From assembly GCF_036967205.1 (NCBI RefSeq), contig NZ_CP146022.1:8246001-8310000 (forward strand): 64,000 nucleotides of DNA. The letters are read 5' to 3'. The stretch comes from Streptomyces sp. Q6 (GTDB lineage: Bacteria; Actinomycetota; Actinomycetes; Streptomycetales; Streptomycetaceae). Below the pieces are notes generated by a model, which saw only the letters and a program-made list of their open reading frames with translations, had not been told where the DNA came from and did no database searches. Numbering within the stretch: the stretch's first letter is position 1; the number at the start of each line of letters is the position of its first letter. Shown one piece after another: positions 1 through 7,677 of this stretch. The position numbers and the translations under genes were made by a program.

Positions 1-98
1 TCCGGGGGGAGAGGTGAGGGGCGGATGAGAACGGTGGCCACCGCTGTGCGCCGAGGCTGGTCCAGACCAATCGACTTGTCAAGACCTCTGGAGGTGCG

Positions 99-449
99 AT
101 GAGTTCGGCTGCCCCGCAAGGTCAGAACCATAGAGACCGACTGGAGGCCGCCATGACAGCGAACCCGCACGCGGGAACGGCGCTGAACGAGGAGTTCAGC
201 GCCGTCCTGGAGAAGAGCCCGAACCCGGGCGGATGGACCTATGTGGTGTGGCCGGAGGCGGCCGCGTTCTTCGGGACCCGCGGCCTGGTGAAGGTCCGCG
301 GCACCGTCGACGGGCACCCGTTCCGCAGCTCCTTCATGGCCCTCGGCGACGGCCGGCACAAACTGCCCGTGAAGGCGGACGTGCGCCGCGCCATCGGCAA
401 GGGCGAGGGCGACACCGTCACGGTCCGACTGGAGGAGCGCCTGTCCTGA
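99..449 (+). CDS. DUF1905 domain protein
   Basis: A 116-residue soluble protein. Residues about 28-115 match the DUF1905 fold as I know it: an EFSAVL opening strand, a GGWTYV segment, a [11 protein letters not shown] strand and a closing VRLEERL strand. The family is small and often paired with a YdeI/OmpD-like domain, but its biochemical role is unknown. The ATG at 99 is favoured over the in-frame ATG at 153 because TGGAGG lies about 6 bases upstream of it. The first 27 residues precede the domain and have no recognisable motif. It stands alone on its strand, facing the DinB gene. Confidence 0.8.
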   Translation: MSSAAPQGQNHRDRLEAAMTANPHAGTALNEEFSAVLEKSPNPGGWTYVVWPEAAAFFGTRGLVKVRGTVDGHPFRSSFMALGDGRHKLPVKADVRRAIGKGEGDTVTVRLEERLS

Positions 450-486
450 TCCGGACGACGGGTGTCGTGGGGCGTCGACGGATGTG

Positions 487-987
487 TCAGAGCAGGCCGC
501 GGACGTAGGCGGCCTGCCCCACGTGCTGGAGATCGTCCGCCAGCACACTCACCAGACGGACGCCGAGCGTGACCGGCGGATCCCATCCCTCGTCGACGAC
601 GCGGTCCAGATCCGTATGCGTGAGGCCCGAAAGATATCCGAGCGTCCGCTCGTGCACGGCGTCGTAATAGCCGAGCAACAACTCGCCGGAGTCGACTTTC
701 ACCTGGCCGACCTGGATCGGCGTATGCCCGTATCCGGTGTCGCTTTTCGCGAGCGGAAGATCGAACCGGTCGGCCCAGCCCTTCGCGAGCCACACCTGCT
801 CGAAACCCGCCGCGTCCGCGACATGATCGTCCTGGACCCGCGTCAGATGCCAGACCAGCCAGGCGACGGAATTCGCTCCGTCGCCGGGACGTGCGTGTAG
901 ATCGTCGACGGAAAGCCCGTCGAGCACCGCCCGTACCTCTTCCTGAATTCGTCCGTATCCCTCGATGAGTACGTCGTGTGAGCGCAT
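487..987 (-). CDS. DinB-like / DUF664 family protein
   Basis: A 166-residue protein with the four-helix-bundle look of the DinB/DUF664 superfamily, which includes mycothiol-dependent metal enzymes. Histidines suitable for a metal site occur in WLVWHLTRVQDDH (residues about 43-55) and near the C-terminus in DDLQHVGQAAYVRG. Actinobacterial members are thought to be thiol-dependent transferases or isomerases. No substrate can be read from the sequence. The gene is convergent with the DUF1905 gene and its promoter must lie in 988-1169. Confidence 0.82.
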   Translation of the reverse strand: MRSHDVLIEGYGRIQEEVRAVLDGLSVDDLHARPGDGANSVAWLVWHLTRVQDDHVADAAGFEQVWLAKGWADRFDLPLAKSDTGYGHTPIQVGQVKVDSGELLLGYYDAVHERTLGYLSGLTHTDLDRVVDEGWDPPVTLGVRLVSVLADDLQHVGQAAYVRGLL

Positions 988-1181
988 GGGGTGCAGTTTC
1001 GCCGACGCTACGGATTTCGGCCAACGGAGCCCGTGAATATGCCACGAGACTGGCGTGAAAGGTGTGGTGACACTGCGTTGGAAGTGTCGATACTCAACGT
1101 ATGGGACGGTTGAACTTTGTTCGAACGCTGATCAATTGCTGACTGGTCAATGATCAAAAGCGCCAGGCAATGGGGGAGATC

Positions 1182-1595
1182 GTGCACGACGAATTCCTGT
1201 GCCATGTCACCGCCTACGGAATCTGCGGCGGCCGGCGCGTCGGAGTCCCGCTCGGCACCTATCGCGCCCCCACTCTGCCGCTCGCCCTGTGGTGGCTGCG
1301 CGACCGCGCGACGTGGATCGCCGAACGGCTCGACCCGCGCCCCGGCCAGGCCCACCTGCCCGAAGGCGCGCTGATGCCGGTGGCCGACGACACCCCGGAC
1401 GTGCCCGCGCTGCTGCGCGCGTGGTGCACGGACGTCGAACGGCAGGAGCGCGCCGCCGAGGAACTGGCCGGCGGGATGCTCCTGCGCGTGGCCACCCGCG
1501 ACGACACCACCGAGTACGAGCTCCTCGCCGAGTCCGTGGACGCCCTGCGCATGGCCCGCACCCTGCCCCACGGCCGGGCCACCGCCTCCGTGTGA
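1182..1595 (+). CDS. Hypothetical protein
   Basis: About 137 residues of unknown function. The reading frame also has an ATG at 1170, but the strong purine run GGGGGAGA sits directly before a GTG at 1182, so I prefer 1182. There is no signal peptide or membrane segment. The middle is rich in Trp and Arg (LWWLRDRATWIAERL) and the C-terminal half is acidic and probably helical. I do not recognise the family; it looks like a lineage-restricted Streptomyces protein. Upstream, 988-1169 is relatively AT-rich and probably holds its promoter. Confidence 0.6.
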   Translation: MHDEFLCHVTAYGICGGRRVGVPLGTYRAPTLPLALWWLRDRATWIAERLDPRPGQAHLPEGALMPVADDTPDVPALLRAWCTDVERQERAAEELAGGMLLRVATRDDTTEYELLAESVDALRMARTLPHGRATASV

Positions 1596-1726
1596 GCGGA
1601 GCACCGTGGGCGGCCGTTATGACAATCACGGGTAGTCACCGACACGAGTGACACGGCGGTTACCCCGGTCGGCACCAGGGGAGTGTGGTCACGCACAGTG
1701 ATCGCAACCATCTTGGGGCCGCCCGC

Positions 1727-2086
1727 ATGAAACGAACGTCCGCACTCGCCCTCACGCTGCTCTCCGCCGCGGCCGCCCTCGTCCCCGCCGCCGCGGGCGC
1801 GCAGGCCGCGGCCGGTCCGGGACAGGTCTGCTTCTGGACCGAGGTCGGTCAGCACGGCCAGGCCTGGTGCTACGGACCGCCCGGCTACGCCGAGGCGGAG
1901 AACGGCACGCAGCGTCACGCCTACTCGTTCGACTCCCGGGTCGGCGACACCGTCTACGCGATCAGCTACACCACCTCGGGATGCCTCTACCGGGAGATCC
2001 GGCGCGACGACTACTCCGAGAACTGGGAGTGGGCGCAGAAACTCGACGGCGTCAGCGACAACACCATGGGCTGCGAGCGCGGCTGA
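1727..2086 (+). CDS. Secreted I36-like small protein
   Basis: A 119-residue exported protein. MKRTSALALTLLSAAAALVP followed by AAGAQAAA is a clear Sec signal peptide, so the ATG at 1727 is chosen over the GTG at 1685, which would put 14 residues before it. The mature part begins with GQVCFWTEVGQHGQAWCYG, resembling peptidase-inhibitor I36 / beta-gamma-crystallin-like proteins, and contains four cysteines that could form two disulfides. Members of I36 (the SMI type) inhibit extracellular metalloproteases, but the target here is unknown. It is followed after 7 bases by a lipoprotein gene and then another I36-type gene, suggesting one transcription unit. Confidence 0.72.
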   Translation: MKRTSALALTLLSAAAALVPAAAGAQAAAGPGQVCFWTEVGQHGQAWCYGPPGYAEAENGTQRHAYSFDSRVGDTVYAISYTTSGCLYREIRRDDYSENWEWAQKLDGVSDNTMGCERG

Positions 2087-2093
2087 CCCCGAC

Positions 2094-2612
2094 ATGCGCC
2101 CTCGACGACCACGGCCCGGGTGGCTCGCCCTGCTCGCGGGCGGACTCCTGCTCACCGGGTGCACTCACCGGCCCGCCGCCCCCACGCTCTCACCCGACGA
2201 CACGATCCGCGCCGCACAACAGCGGCTCACCGACCGCTGCCTCACCCGCCAGGGCCTCACCCCGCCCCGACCGGGACAGCGGCCGACGAGCCGCGCCGAA
2301 CAAGAGCGCGTCGCCGACGCCCTCTTCGGCCGGCCACCGGCCGAACTCTCCCTGACCCTCGCGAACGGCATCCCCGTCCGCGCGCACACCGACGGCTGCC
2401 TCGCCGAGGCCCAGCGCACGCTCTACGGCGACCAGAAGCGCTGGTTCCGGGTCTCGACCGTCGTCAACAACCTCCGGCCCGAGGCCGCCTACCGCGACCT
2501 CAGCCTCACCTCCGTGCGAGCACGGCACCGCGCGGAGGTCACCGAATGGCGCCGCCTGCGCGGACACGCCGTCGACGCCTCGGCCCGCGTCCTGCGCGCC
2601 GACACCCCCTGA
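2094..2612 (+). CDS. Putative lipoprotein
   Basis: A 172-residue protein with a short basic N-terminus, a hydrophobic stretch and the lipobox LLTGC (Cys at residue 23), so it is predicted to be lipid-anchored on the outer face of the membrane. The mature domain is helical and rich in Arg. It carries cysteines in TDRCLTRQG and HTDGCLAEAQ that could form a disulfide. I do not recognise the family. It sits 7 bases after one I36-like gene and 48 bases before a second, so the three are probably co-transcribed. Confidence 0.7.
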   Translation: MRPRRPRPGWLALLAGGLLLTGCTHRPAAPTLSPDDTIRAAQQRLTDRCLTRQGLTPPRPGQRPTSRAEQERVADALFGRPPAELSLTLANGIPVRAHTDGCLAEAQRTLYGDQKRWFRVSTVVNNLRPEAAYRDLSLTSVRARHRAEVTEWRRLRGHAVDASARVLRADTP

Positions 2613-2660
2613 CGCGCCCTCCGGCGCCTTGCTCGACCCACCTCAAGGAGACCCGTTCGT

Positions 2661-3029
2661 ATGAAGCATCCCGTCGCCCTGCTCGCCGCCGTCGCCCTCG
2701 CACTCGGCGGCGCCGCCGTCACCACCACCGCCTCGGCCGCCCAGTGCCCGAGCGGCGAGTTCTGCGCCTGGACCGACGCCAACTACACCGGACAGCGCTG
2801 GAACTGGTCCGGGGACGACGGTGACTGGGAGCCCGGCATCCAGGACGAGGACTCGTCCTGGGCCAACCACGGCATCTCGGGCCCCGGCATCAAGGACCAC
2901 GTCCAGGTCTACGAGAACCCCGGCTGGATCGGGCTCGGCACCGTCTGTCTCTCCCCGGGCCAGGAGATCCCGTACGACTCCTGGGGCAACGACAGCGGCG
3001 ACTCGCACACCTGGAAGATGAGCTGCTGA
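2661..3029 (+). CDS. Peptidase inhibitor I36-type secreted protein
   Basis: A 122-residue exported protein. Residues 1-27 form a Sec signal peptide ending in TASA|AQ. The mature part opens CPSGEFCAWTDANYTGQRW, the typical start of the I36 / Streptomyces metalloproteinase-inhibitor family, and has four cysteines for two disulfides, the last at the extreme C-terminus. AAGGAG lies 9 bases before the ATG and supports the start. It resembles the product of 1727-2086 in its CFW/CAW motif, so the two are probably distant paralogues flanking the lipoprotein. Whether it still inhibits a protease cannot be told. Confidence 0.83.
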   Translation: MKHPVALLAAVALALGGAAVTTTASAAQCPSGEFCAWTDANYTGQRWNWSGDDGDWEPGIQDEDSSWANHGISGPGIKDHVQVYENPGWIGLGTVCLSPGQEIPYDSWGNDSGDSHTWKMSC

Positions 3030-3052
3030 AGTCCCGCGGGCACGGCGGGCGT

Positions 3053-4285
3053 TCAGAACGCGTCGACCGTGTGCGGCAGTAGCTCCGTCCGCAGCGCGGC
3101 GTCGAACATCGACGCCGCGCCCGGCGTGTGCTGCACCACCAGACCCGCCCGCACCAGCGAACCCACCGAGGTCGCCCCCATGTAGGCCGTGGCGAGATCG
3201 CGGACCTCCAGGGACAGGTCGGGGGCGTCCCCGGTGGGCGCGTACGAGAAGCCTTCCGGCGACGCGATCAGCCGGAAGGAGCCCGCGTTCGCCGGGACCT
3301 GGTCGTCGCGCACCGCGAGCACCACGTCCACCGGCGCCGCCCAGGTGCGGGCCGCGAGCGCCGCCCGCACATCCACCAGCCGCACCCACAGCGACGGGGA
3401 CGACTCCGTCACCCGTACCTGGTCGCGGTCCGCCGCGAACAGCAGCAGCGGATCGTCCACCGGCCGCCCCCAGGCCCGCAGCCGCCCGGTCAGGTCGATC
3501 GCCGTGAGAAAGCTCCACAGCGCGGCCGCCGCCTCGGGGGTGTCCGCCTCCAGATCGTCCACCCGCACCAGCCCCTGCGCGTGCGTGTCCTCGTCGCCCG
3601 GCTTGGTGCGGTAGACCGCGTACCCGGCCAGGGGATCGCCGAGGGCGACGACCCGCGGGGGCGACAGGTCCTCGTCCTCCTCGTCCTTCTCGACCAGCCA
3701 CTCCTCGCGCCACCAGGAGTCCGTCCGGGCGATCCGGCCCGCGCGACGGGTACGCGTCTCGGCGAAGTACGGGGCGAGCAGCGCGGGCGCGTCGGCCACG
3801 TCGACCAGGCGCAGCGGGCTCTCGTCGGGCGCGACACGCAGCGCCAGCGGCCGCCGCGTGTCGATCTCCACGGTCGCCCCGTACGTGCCGGGACCGAACC
3901 CGAACCGGCCGTAGATCGCCGCCTCCGACGCCCACAGGGACACCAGCGGCGCGCCCCGCTGCGTACAGCGGTCGAGCAGCGCGGAGATCATCGAGGACAG
4001 CACCCCGCGCCGCCGGTGCGTGGGCGCCACGGACACGAACGTCAGGCCGGGGCAGGGCAGGTCGGCGCCGCCCGGCACGGACAGCGAGAAGGGATGGGCG
4101 GCGGCGAAGCCCACCAGCTCGTCGCCGTCGTACGCGCCGAGCCTGAGGCAGTCGGCGAGGACCTCGGCGTGGTGCTTGCGCCGGTCGCTCTCGGGGTTCT
4201 CGTGGAAGACGAGGTAGGCGAGCGCGAGACCGCGCTCGATCTGGGACTCGGGGACGTCACGGATCTGGAGGGAACGGGCGCTCAT
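3053..4285 (-). CDS. Eis-type GNAT N-acetyltransferase
   Basis: A 410-residue protein with the Eis architecture: an N-terminal GNAT domain (about 1-150), a central GNAT-like domain, and a C-terminal SCP2-like domain. Signatures are the acetyl-CoA loop RRRGVL (91-96), a Tyr at about 125 in IYGRFGFG equivalent to the general-acid Tyr of Mycobacterium Eis, and a C-terminal Phe, whose carboxylate is the general base in that family. Eis enzymes acetylate amines, including aminoglycosides at several positions; the natural substrate here is unknown. Start codon is ATG 4285 (a GTG two codons upstream is possible). Confidence 0.88.
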   Translation of the reverse strand: MSARSLQIRDVPESQIERGLALAYLVFHENPESDRRKHHAEVLADCLRLGAYDGDELVGFAAAHPFSLSVPGGADLPCPGLTFVSVAPTHRRRGVLSSMISALLDRCTQRGAPLVSLWASEAAIYGRFGFGPGTYGATVEIDTRRPLALRVAPDESPLRLVDVADAPALLAPYFAETRTRRAGRIARTDSWWREEWLVEKDEEDEDLSPPRVVALGDPLAGYAVYRTKPGDEDTHAQGLVRVDDLEADTPEAAAALWSFLTAIDLTGRLRAWGRPVDDPLLLFAADRDQVRVTESSPSLWVRLVDVRAALAARTWAAPVDVVLAVRDDQVPANAGSFRLIASPEGFSYAPTGDAPDLSLEVRDLATAYMGATSVGSLVRAGLVVQHTPGAASMFDAALRTELLPHTVDAF

Positions 4286-4483
4286 GATCACAAACTCTAG
4301 TGCTGGGCCCGCCCGTCCGCCCGGCGACGGCGTGCCACGGGCGGCGCCGGGACGCCGCCCGCGGCGACTGCTCTCAGCGGCGCCGACACCGCTGAGGGCT
4401 CCAGGGTCCGGCGGGGTCCGGGCCGGCCCGTCGGCCCGCGTCGGGGTGGGGTTACGCGGGACTGTCTGTAACTTCGGTGGCAG

Positions 4484-4519
4484 GTACCCGCTCGGATGCG
4501 GCGGGTACGGGATTTTTTT
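4484..4519 (+). terminator. Strong intrinsic terminator with no assigned gene
   Basis: GTACCCGC (4484-4491) and GCGGGTAC (4501-4508) form an 8-bp perfect stem with a 9-base loop, followed 4 bases later by seven T. The U-tract is on the + strand only, yet no + strand gene lies upstream; both neighbours (Eis-type gene and ECF sigma gene) are on the minus strand. It may end a small or antisense RNA starting in the 4286-4480 interval. Confidence 0.7.
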
Positions 4520-4539
4520 CTACGCGATGGTACGGGTGA

Positions 4540-5082
4540 TCAGCGGGCGGCCCCGGTGTCGTCGAGGCGCGTGCGCAGCCGGCTCAGGCCGCGCCGCGCG
4601 TGGCTCTTGACGGTGCCCAGCGGCCAGCCGGTGCGCTCCGCGATCTGCGGCTGCGTCAGATCCTCGTAGTAGGCGAGGCGCAGGACCGTGCGCTGCGGCG
4701 CGGGCAACCGGGCCAGCTCCTGCGTGATCACCACCCGGTCGACCACCCACTCCACTCCGGGGGCGCCCGCGACGTCCCGTCCGGCCAGCCGCTCCACGAC
4801 GGCCGTCCTGCGCGTACGCGCGGCGAGCGCGTCGGCGATGCGGCGGCGCGCGATACCCGTCAACCAGGCGGCGGGGGAGCCGAGTTCGGGCCGGTAGCCC
4901 GCCCGGCCGCGCCACGCGGCGAGGAAGACCTGCTGAGTGATGTCCTCCGCGTCGCGTGTGTCACCGAGCGCACGCCGGGCCAGGCCGTGCACCAGTGGGG
5001 ACCACTGCCGGTACGCGGTGGCCAGGACCACGTCGTCGGCCTGCCCGGTGGCAGAGCCGGACGCACCCACGGGTGTCGTCAT
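4540..5082 (-). CDS. ECF-type RNA polymerase sigma factor
   Basis: A 180-residue sigma-70 family protein of the ECF group. Region 2 spans about residues 20-85 (VHGLARRALGDTRDAEDITQQVFLAAWR, then GSPAAWLTGIARRRIADALA). Region 4 spans about 122-172 (LPAPQRTVLRLAYYEDLTQPQIAERTGWPLGTVKSH). No anti-sigma gene follows it. It is divergent from a MerR/LitR-like regulator across 155 bases, and a photolyase follows that gene. This arrangement recalls light-inducible LitS-type sigma factors of Streptomyces. The LitS assignment is an inference from context; the ECF assignment is clear. Confidence 0.9.
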   Translation of the reverse strand: MTTPVGASGSATGQADDVVLATAYRQWSPLVHGLARRALGDTRDAEDITQQVFLAAWRGRAGYRPELGSPAAWLTGIARRRIADALAARTRRTAVVERLAGRDVAGAPGVEWVVDRVVITQELARLPAPQRTVLRLAYYEDLTQPQIAERTGWPLGTVKSHARRGLSRLRTRLDDTGAAR

Positions 5083-5237
5083 CGATGCCTCGTCAACTCC
5101 TCGGTGCGGTCAAGGACTTGTCCTCAGCTGATCGAAACCGGACGGATCAACCGCACGCCCCGTCGCGGTCCGGTCATCCTGGAAACGGTGGCGCACGGTC
5201 GGCAACCCGCATCGTTAGTGCGTCGTATCGTGAGCGG

Positions 5238-6245
5238 ATGGACAACGTGCGGGACACACCACAGGCCGGCCCCGGTGTCACCACCGGCGCGCTGGCGAGG
5301 CAGTTGGGCGTGGCGCCGACGACGCTGCGGACGTGGGACCGCCGGTACGGCCTGGGCCCGGCCCAGCGTTCGGCCGGCCACCACCGTCGCTGGTCCGAGC
5401 AGGACATCGCGGTCGTCGAGGAGATGTGCCGCCTCACCGCCACCGGGCTGCCCCCGGCCGAGGCGGCCGACCTGGCCCGCAAGCGACTCGACAGTGGCTC
5501 GGTCGCCGGTCCCGGCGCCGGCCCGGTCACGGTCACCGTCCCGCAGCCGCGCCGGGCACCGGACCGGCTGCCGACGGCGGCCTCCGTCGAGCGGGAGTGC
5601 AAGGGCCTGTCGCGCGCCGCCACGCGCCTCGACGCGCCGGTCGTGCAGAGCCTGCTGACCGAGGCCGTGTCACGACACGGACTGGTGGGCGCCTGGCAGG
5701 AGGTGATGGTGCCGGTGCTGCACGCGGTCGGCCGCAAGTGGGAGGAGGCGGGCGACCGGTATGTCGAGGTGGAGCACATGCTGTCCTGGCACGTCTCGCG
5801 CACCCTGCACCGAGGCGCCGCGGACCCGGCCGAAGCGCCGCCCGTGGTGCCGCCGGTCGTGCTGGCCTGCGTCCCGGCCGAGCAGCACGCGCTGCCGCTG
5901 GAGGCGCTCAGCGCCGCGCTCGGCGAACACGGCCTGCCGCAGCGGATGTTCGGGGCGGCCGTGCCGGTCGAGGCCGTCTCCGCCGCCGTGCGCAGGACCG
6001 GGCCGCGGGTCGTCGTCCTGTGGGCGCAGGCCCGGTCGACGGCGAGCATGCCGCTGGCCCGCGCCCTGGCCGGCGCCGGCTGGGGTGTGCGCGGCGCCCG
6101 CGGCCGGCCCACCGTGATGCTGGGCGGACCCGGCTGGGCGGGCCGTACGCTTCGCGGCGCCCTGCGCCCGACGACCCTGCCCGAGGCACTCCTCCAGGTC
6201 CACCGCTTCTACCCGGAGGTCAGTCGAGTCCGCGCGCCCGCTTGA
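5238..6245 (+). CDS. MerR family regulator with degenerate B12-binding-like domain (LitR/CarH architecture)
   Basis: A 335-residue regulator. Residues about 10-80 are a MerR winged helix (GALARQLGVAPTTLRTWDRRYGL). About 115-200 is a cap-like helical domain and about 205-320 a Rossmann-like domain, the layout of CarH/LitR B12 photoreceptors. CarH uses W-x9-EH in the cap and D-x-H-x-x-G for the lower cobalt ligand. Here the cap reads W-x10-EH and the ligand motif reads EQHALP, keeping only the His. It is therefore more like a LitQ-type paralogue that may not bind cobalamin. It is divergent from the ECF sigma gene and its 3' end overlaps the convergent photolyase by 26 bases. Confidence 0.85.
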   Translation: MDNVRDTPQAGPGVTTGALARQLGVAPTTLRTWDRRYGLGPAQRSAGHHRRWSEQDIAVVEEMCRLTATGLPPAEAADLARKRLDSGSVAGPGAGPVTVTVPQPRRAPDRLPTAASVERECKGLSRAATRLDAPVVQSLLTEAVSRHGLVGAWQEVMVPVLHAVGRKWEEAGDRYVEVEHMLSWHVSRTLHRGAADPAEAPPVVPPVVLACVPAEQHALPLEALSAALGEHGLPQRMFGAAVPVEAVSAAVRRTGPRVVVLWAQARSTASMPLARALAGAGWGVRGARGRPTVMLGGPGWAGRTLRGALRPTTLPEALLQVHRFYPEVSRVRAPA

Positions 6246-7593
6246 ACCGCGCGAGCCCGTCCGACAGGTCGAGCAGCGGATCCGGGTAGTCGAACGCCGC
6301 CCGGTCGAGCCCCGTCAGCTTCCACGGCTCGTGGATCGCGGCCCCGGACAGCTCGGCCAACTCCGGTACCCAGCGGCGGACATACGCGCCGTCCGGGTCG
6401 TACCGCTTGGCCTGCGTGACCGGATTGAGCACCCGGTTGGGCCTGCTGTCCGTGCCGGTGCCCGCCATCCACTGCCAGTTCAGCTGGTTGTTCGCCACGT
6501 CCGCGTCCACCAGCAGGTCCATGAAGTGCCGGGCGCCGACCCGCCAGTCGACGTACAGCGTCTTGGTGAGGAAGCAGGCCGTCAGCAGGCGGCCCCGATT
6601 GTGCATCCAGCCCTCGTGGCGCAGTTGGCGCATCGCCGCGTCGACGATCGGATAGCCGGTGAGGCCCTGCCGCCACGCCTCGATCTCCTGCGCGGCCGCC
6701 TGCTCCGAGCGCCAACGGTCGTCCTGGGAGCGGTAGTTGTCGTGTGCGGCGTCCGGCCGCGCCGCGAGCACCTGGTGGTGGAAGTCCCGCCAGGCGAGTT
6801 GCCGTACGAAGGCCTCGGCGCCGGGACCGCCCGCCGCGCGCGCCCGCTGGACCGCCTCGACCGGACTGACCGTACCGAAGTGCAGGTCGGGGGAGAGCCG
6901 GGAGGTGACGTCCCCCGCGAGATCGTCGTGCCCGTCCTCGTACCCGGCGATCCCGGAGCGCAGCCAGGCGGTCAGCCGGGCCCGGCCCGCCCGTTCACCA
7001 CCCTCGGCGAGGGCGGGCGACACCCCGGAGACGTCCTCGCGGGCGGGCAGGTCCTCGGAGCCGACCGCGTCCGGGACCGTGACGGTCTGCGGGGCCCTGA
7101 CCACGGCCCGCGTGCCGTGCTGCGACCAGTGCCGGTGGTACGGCGTGAACACGGCGAAGTGATCGCGCCCGGCCGGGGTGACCGCACCCGGCGGCACACA
7201 GGTCACGACCGCGTCATGGACGACCAGGTCGCAGCCGAGGCCCTCCAGCACGTCACGCAGCCGGTCCTCGCGCCGCCGCGCGTACGCGCTGACGCCGCTC
7301 GCCAGGTGCACCGCCCGCGCGTCCGTCTCGGACACCACCTTGGCGACCTCGTCCACCACGTCCCCGGAACGCACCACGAGCCGCCCGCCGCGCTCGCGCA
7401 GCCCCTCGTCCAGATCGCGCAGGCAGTCCGCGAGGAACGCCTCCCGGTTCGGTGCGGGGAACCCCGTCGCGGTGATCCCCCGGTCGCGGACGAACAGCGG
7501 CACCACGGCGTCGGCGGCGTTCAGCGCGGCCCGCAGCGGCGGATGGTCGTGGACCCGTAGATCGGAGGTGAACAGAACGATTCGGACGCGCAC
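6220..7593 (-). CDS. phr: Deoxyribodipyrimidine photolyase
   Basis: A 457-residue cryptochrome/photolyase family protein that repairs UV pyrimidine dimers using blue light and FAD. An N-terminal antenna domain (about 1-130, IVLFTSDLRVHDHP) precedes the FAD domain. That domain shows GYPIVDAAMRQLRHEGWMHN, the run to DWRVGARHFMD, and NNQLNWQWMAGTGTDSRP, all hallmark class I CPD-photolyase segments. GTG 7593 is chosen because AGGAG lies 6 bases before it; an upstream GTG at 7611 has no such site. It converges on the MerR gene, and the SDR gene is 84 bases upstream on the same strand. Confidence 0.93.
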   Translation of the reverse strand: MRVRIVLFTSDLRVHDHPPLRAALNAADAVVPLFVRDRGITATGFPAPNREAFLADCLRDLDEGLRERGGRLVVRSGDVVDEVAKVVSETDARAVHLASGVSAYARRREDRLRDVLEGLGCDLVVHDAVVTCVPPGAVTPAGRDHFAVFTPYHRHWSQHGTRAVVRAPQTVTVPDAVGSEDLPAREDVSGVSPALAEGGERAGRARLTAWLRSGIAGYEDGHDDLAGDVTSRLSPDLHFGTVSPVEAVQRARAAGGPGAEAFVRQLAWRDFHHQVLAARPDAAHDNYRSQDDRWRSEQAAAQEIEAWRQGLTGYPIVDAAMRQLRHEGWMHNRGRLLTACFLTKTLYVDWRVGARHFMDLLVDADVANNQLNWQWMAGTGTDSRPNRVLNPVTQAKRYDPDGAYVRRWVPELAELSGAAIHEPWKLTGLDRAAFDYPDPLLDLSDGLARFKRARGLD

Positions 7594-7677
7594 GGGGTAC
7601 TCCTGGTACACGGATGGGGGGACCGATGACGACGGGCGAACGGGCGGGGACGGTCGGGGACCGAGGAACGGACGTCG

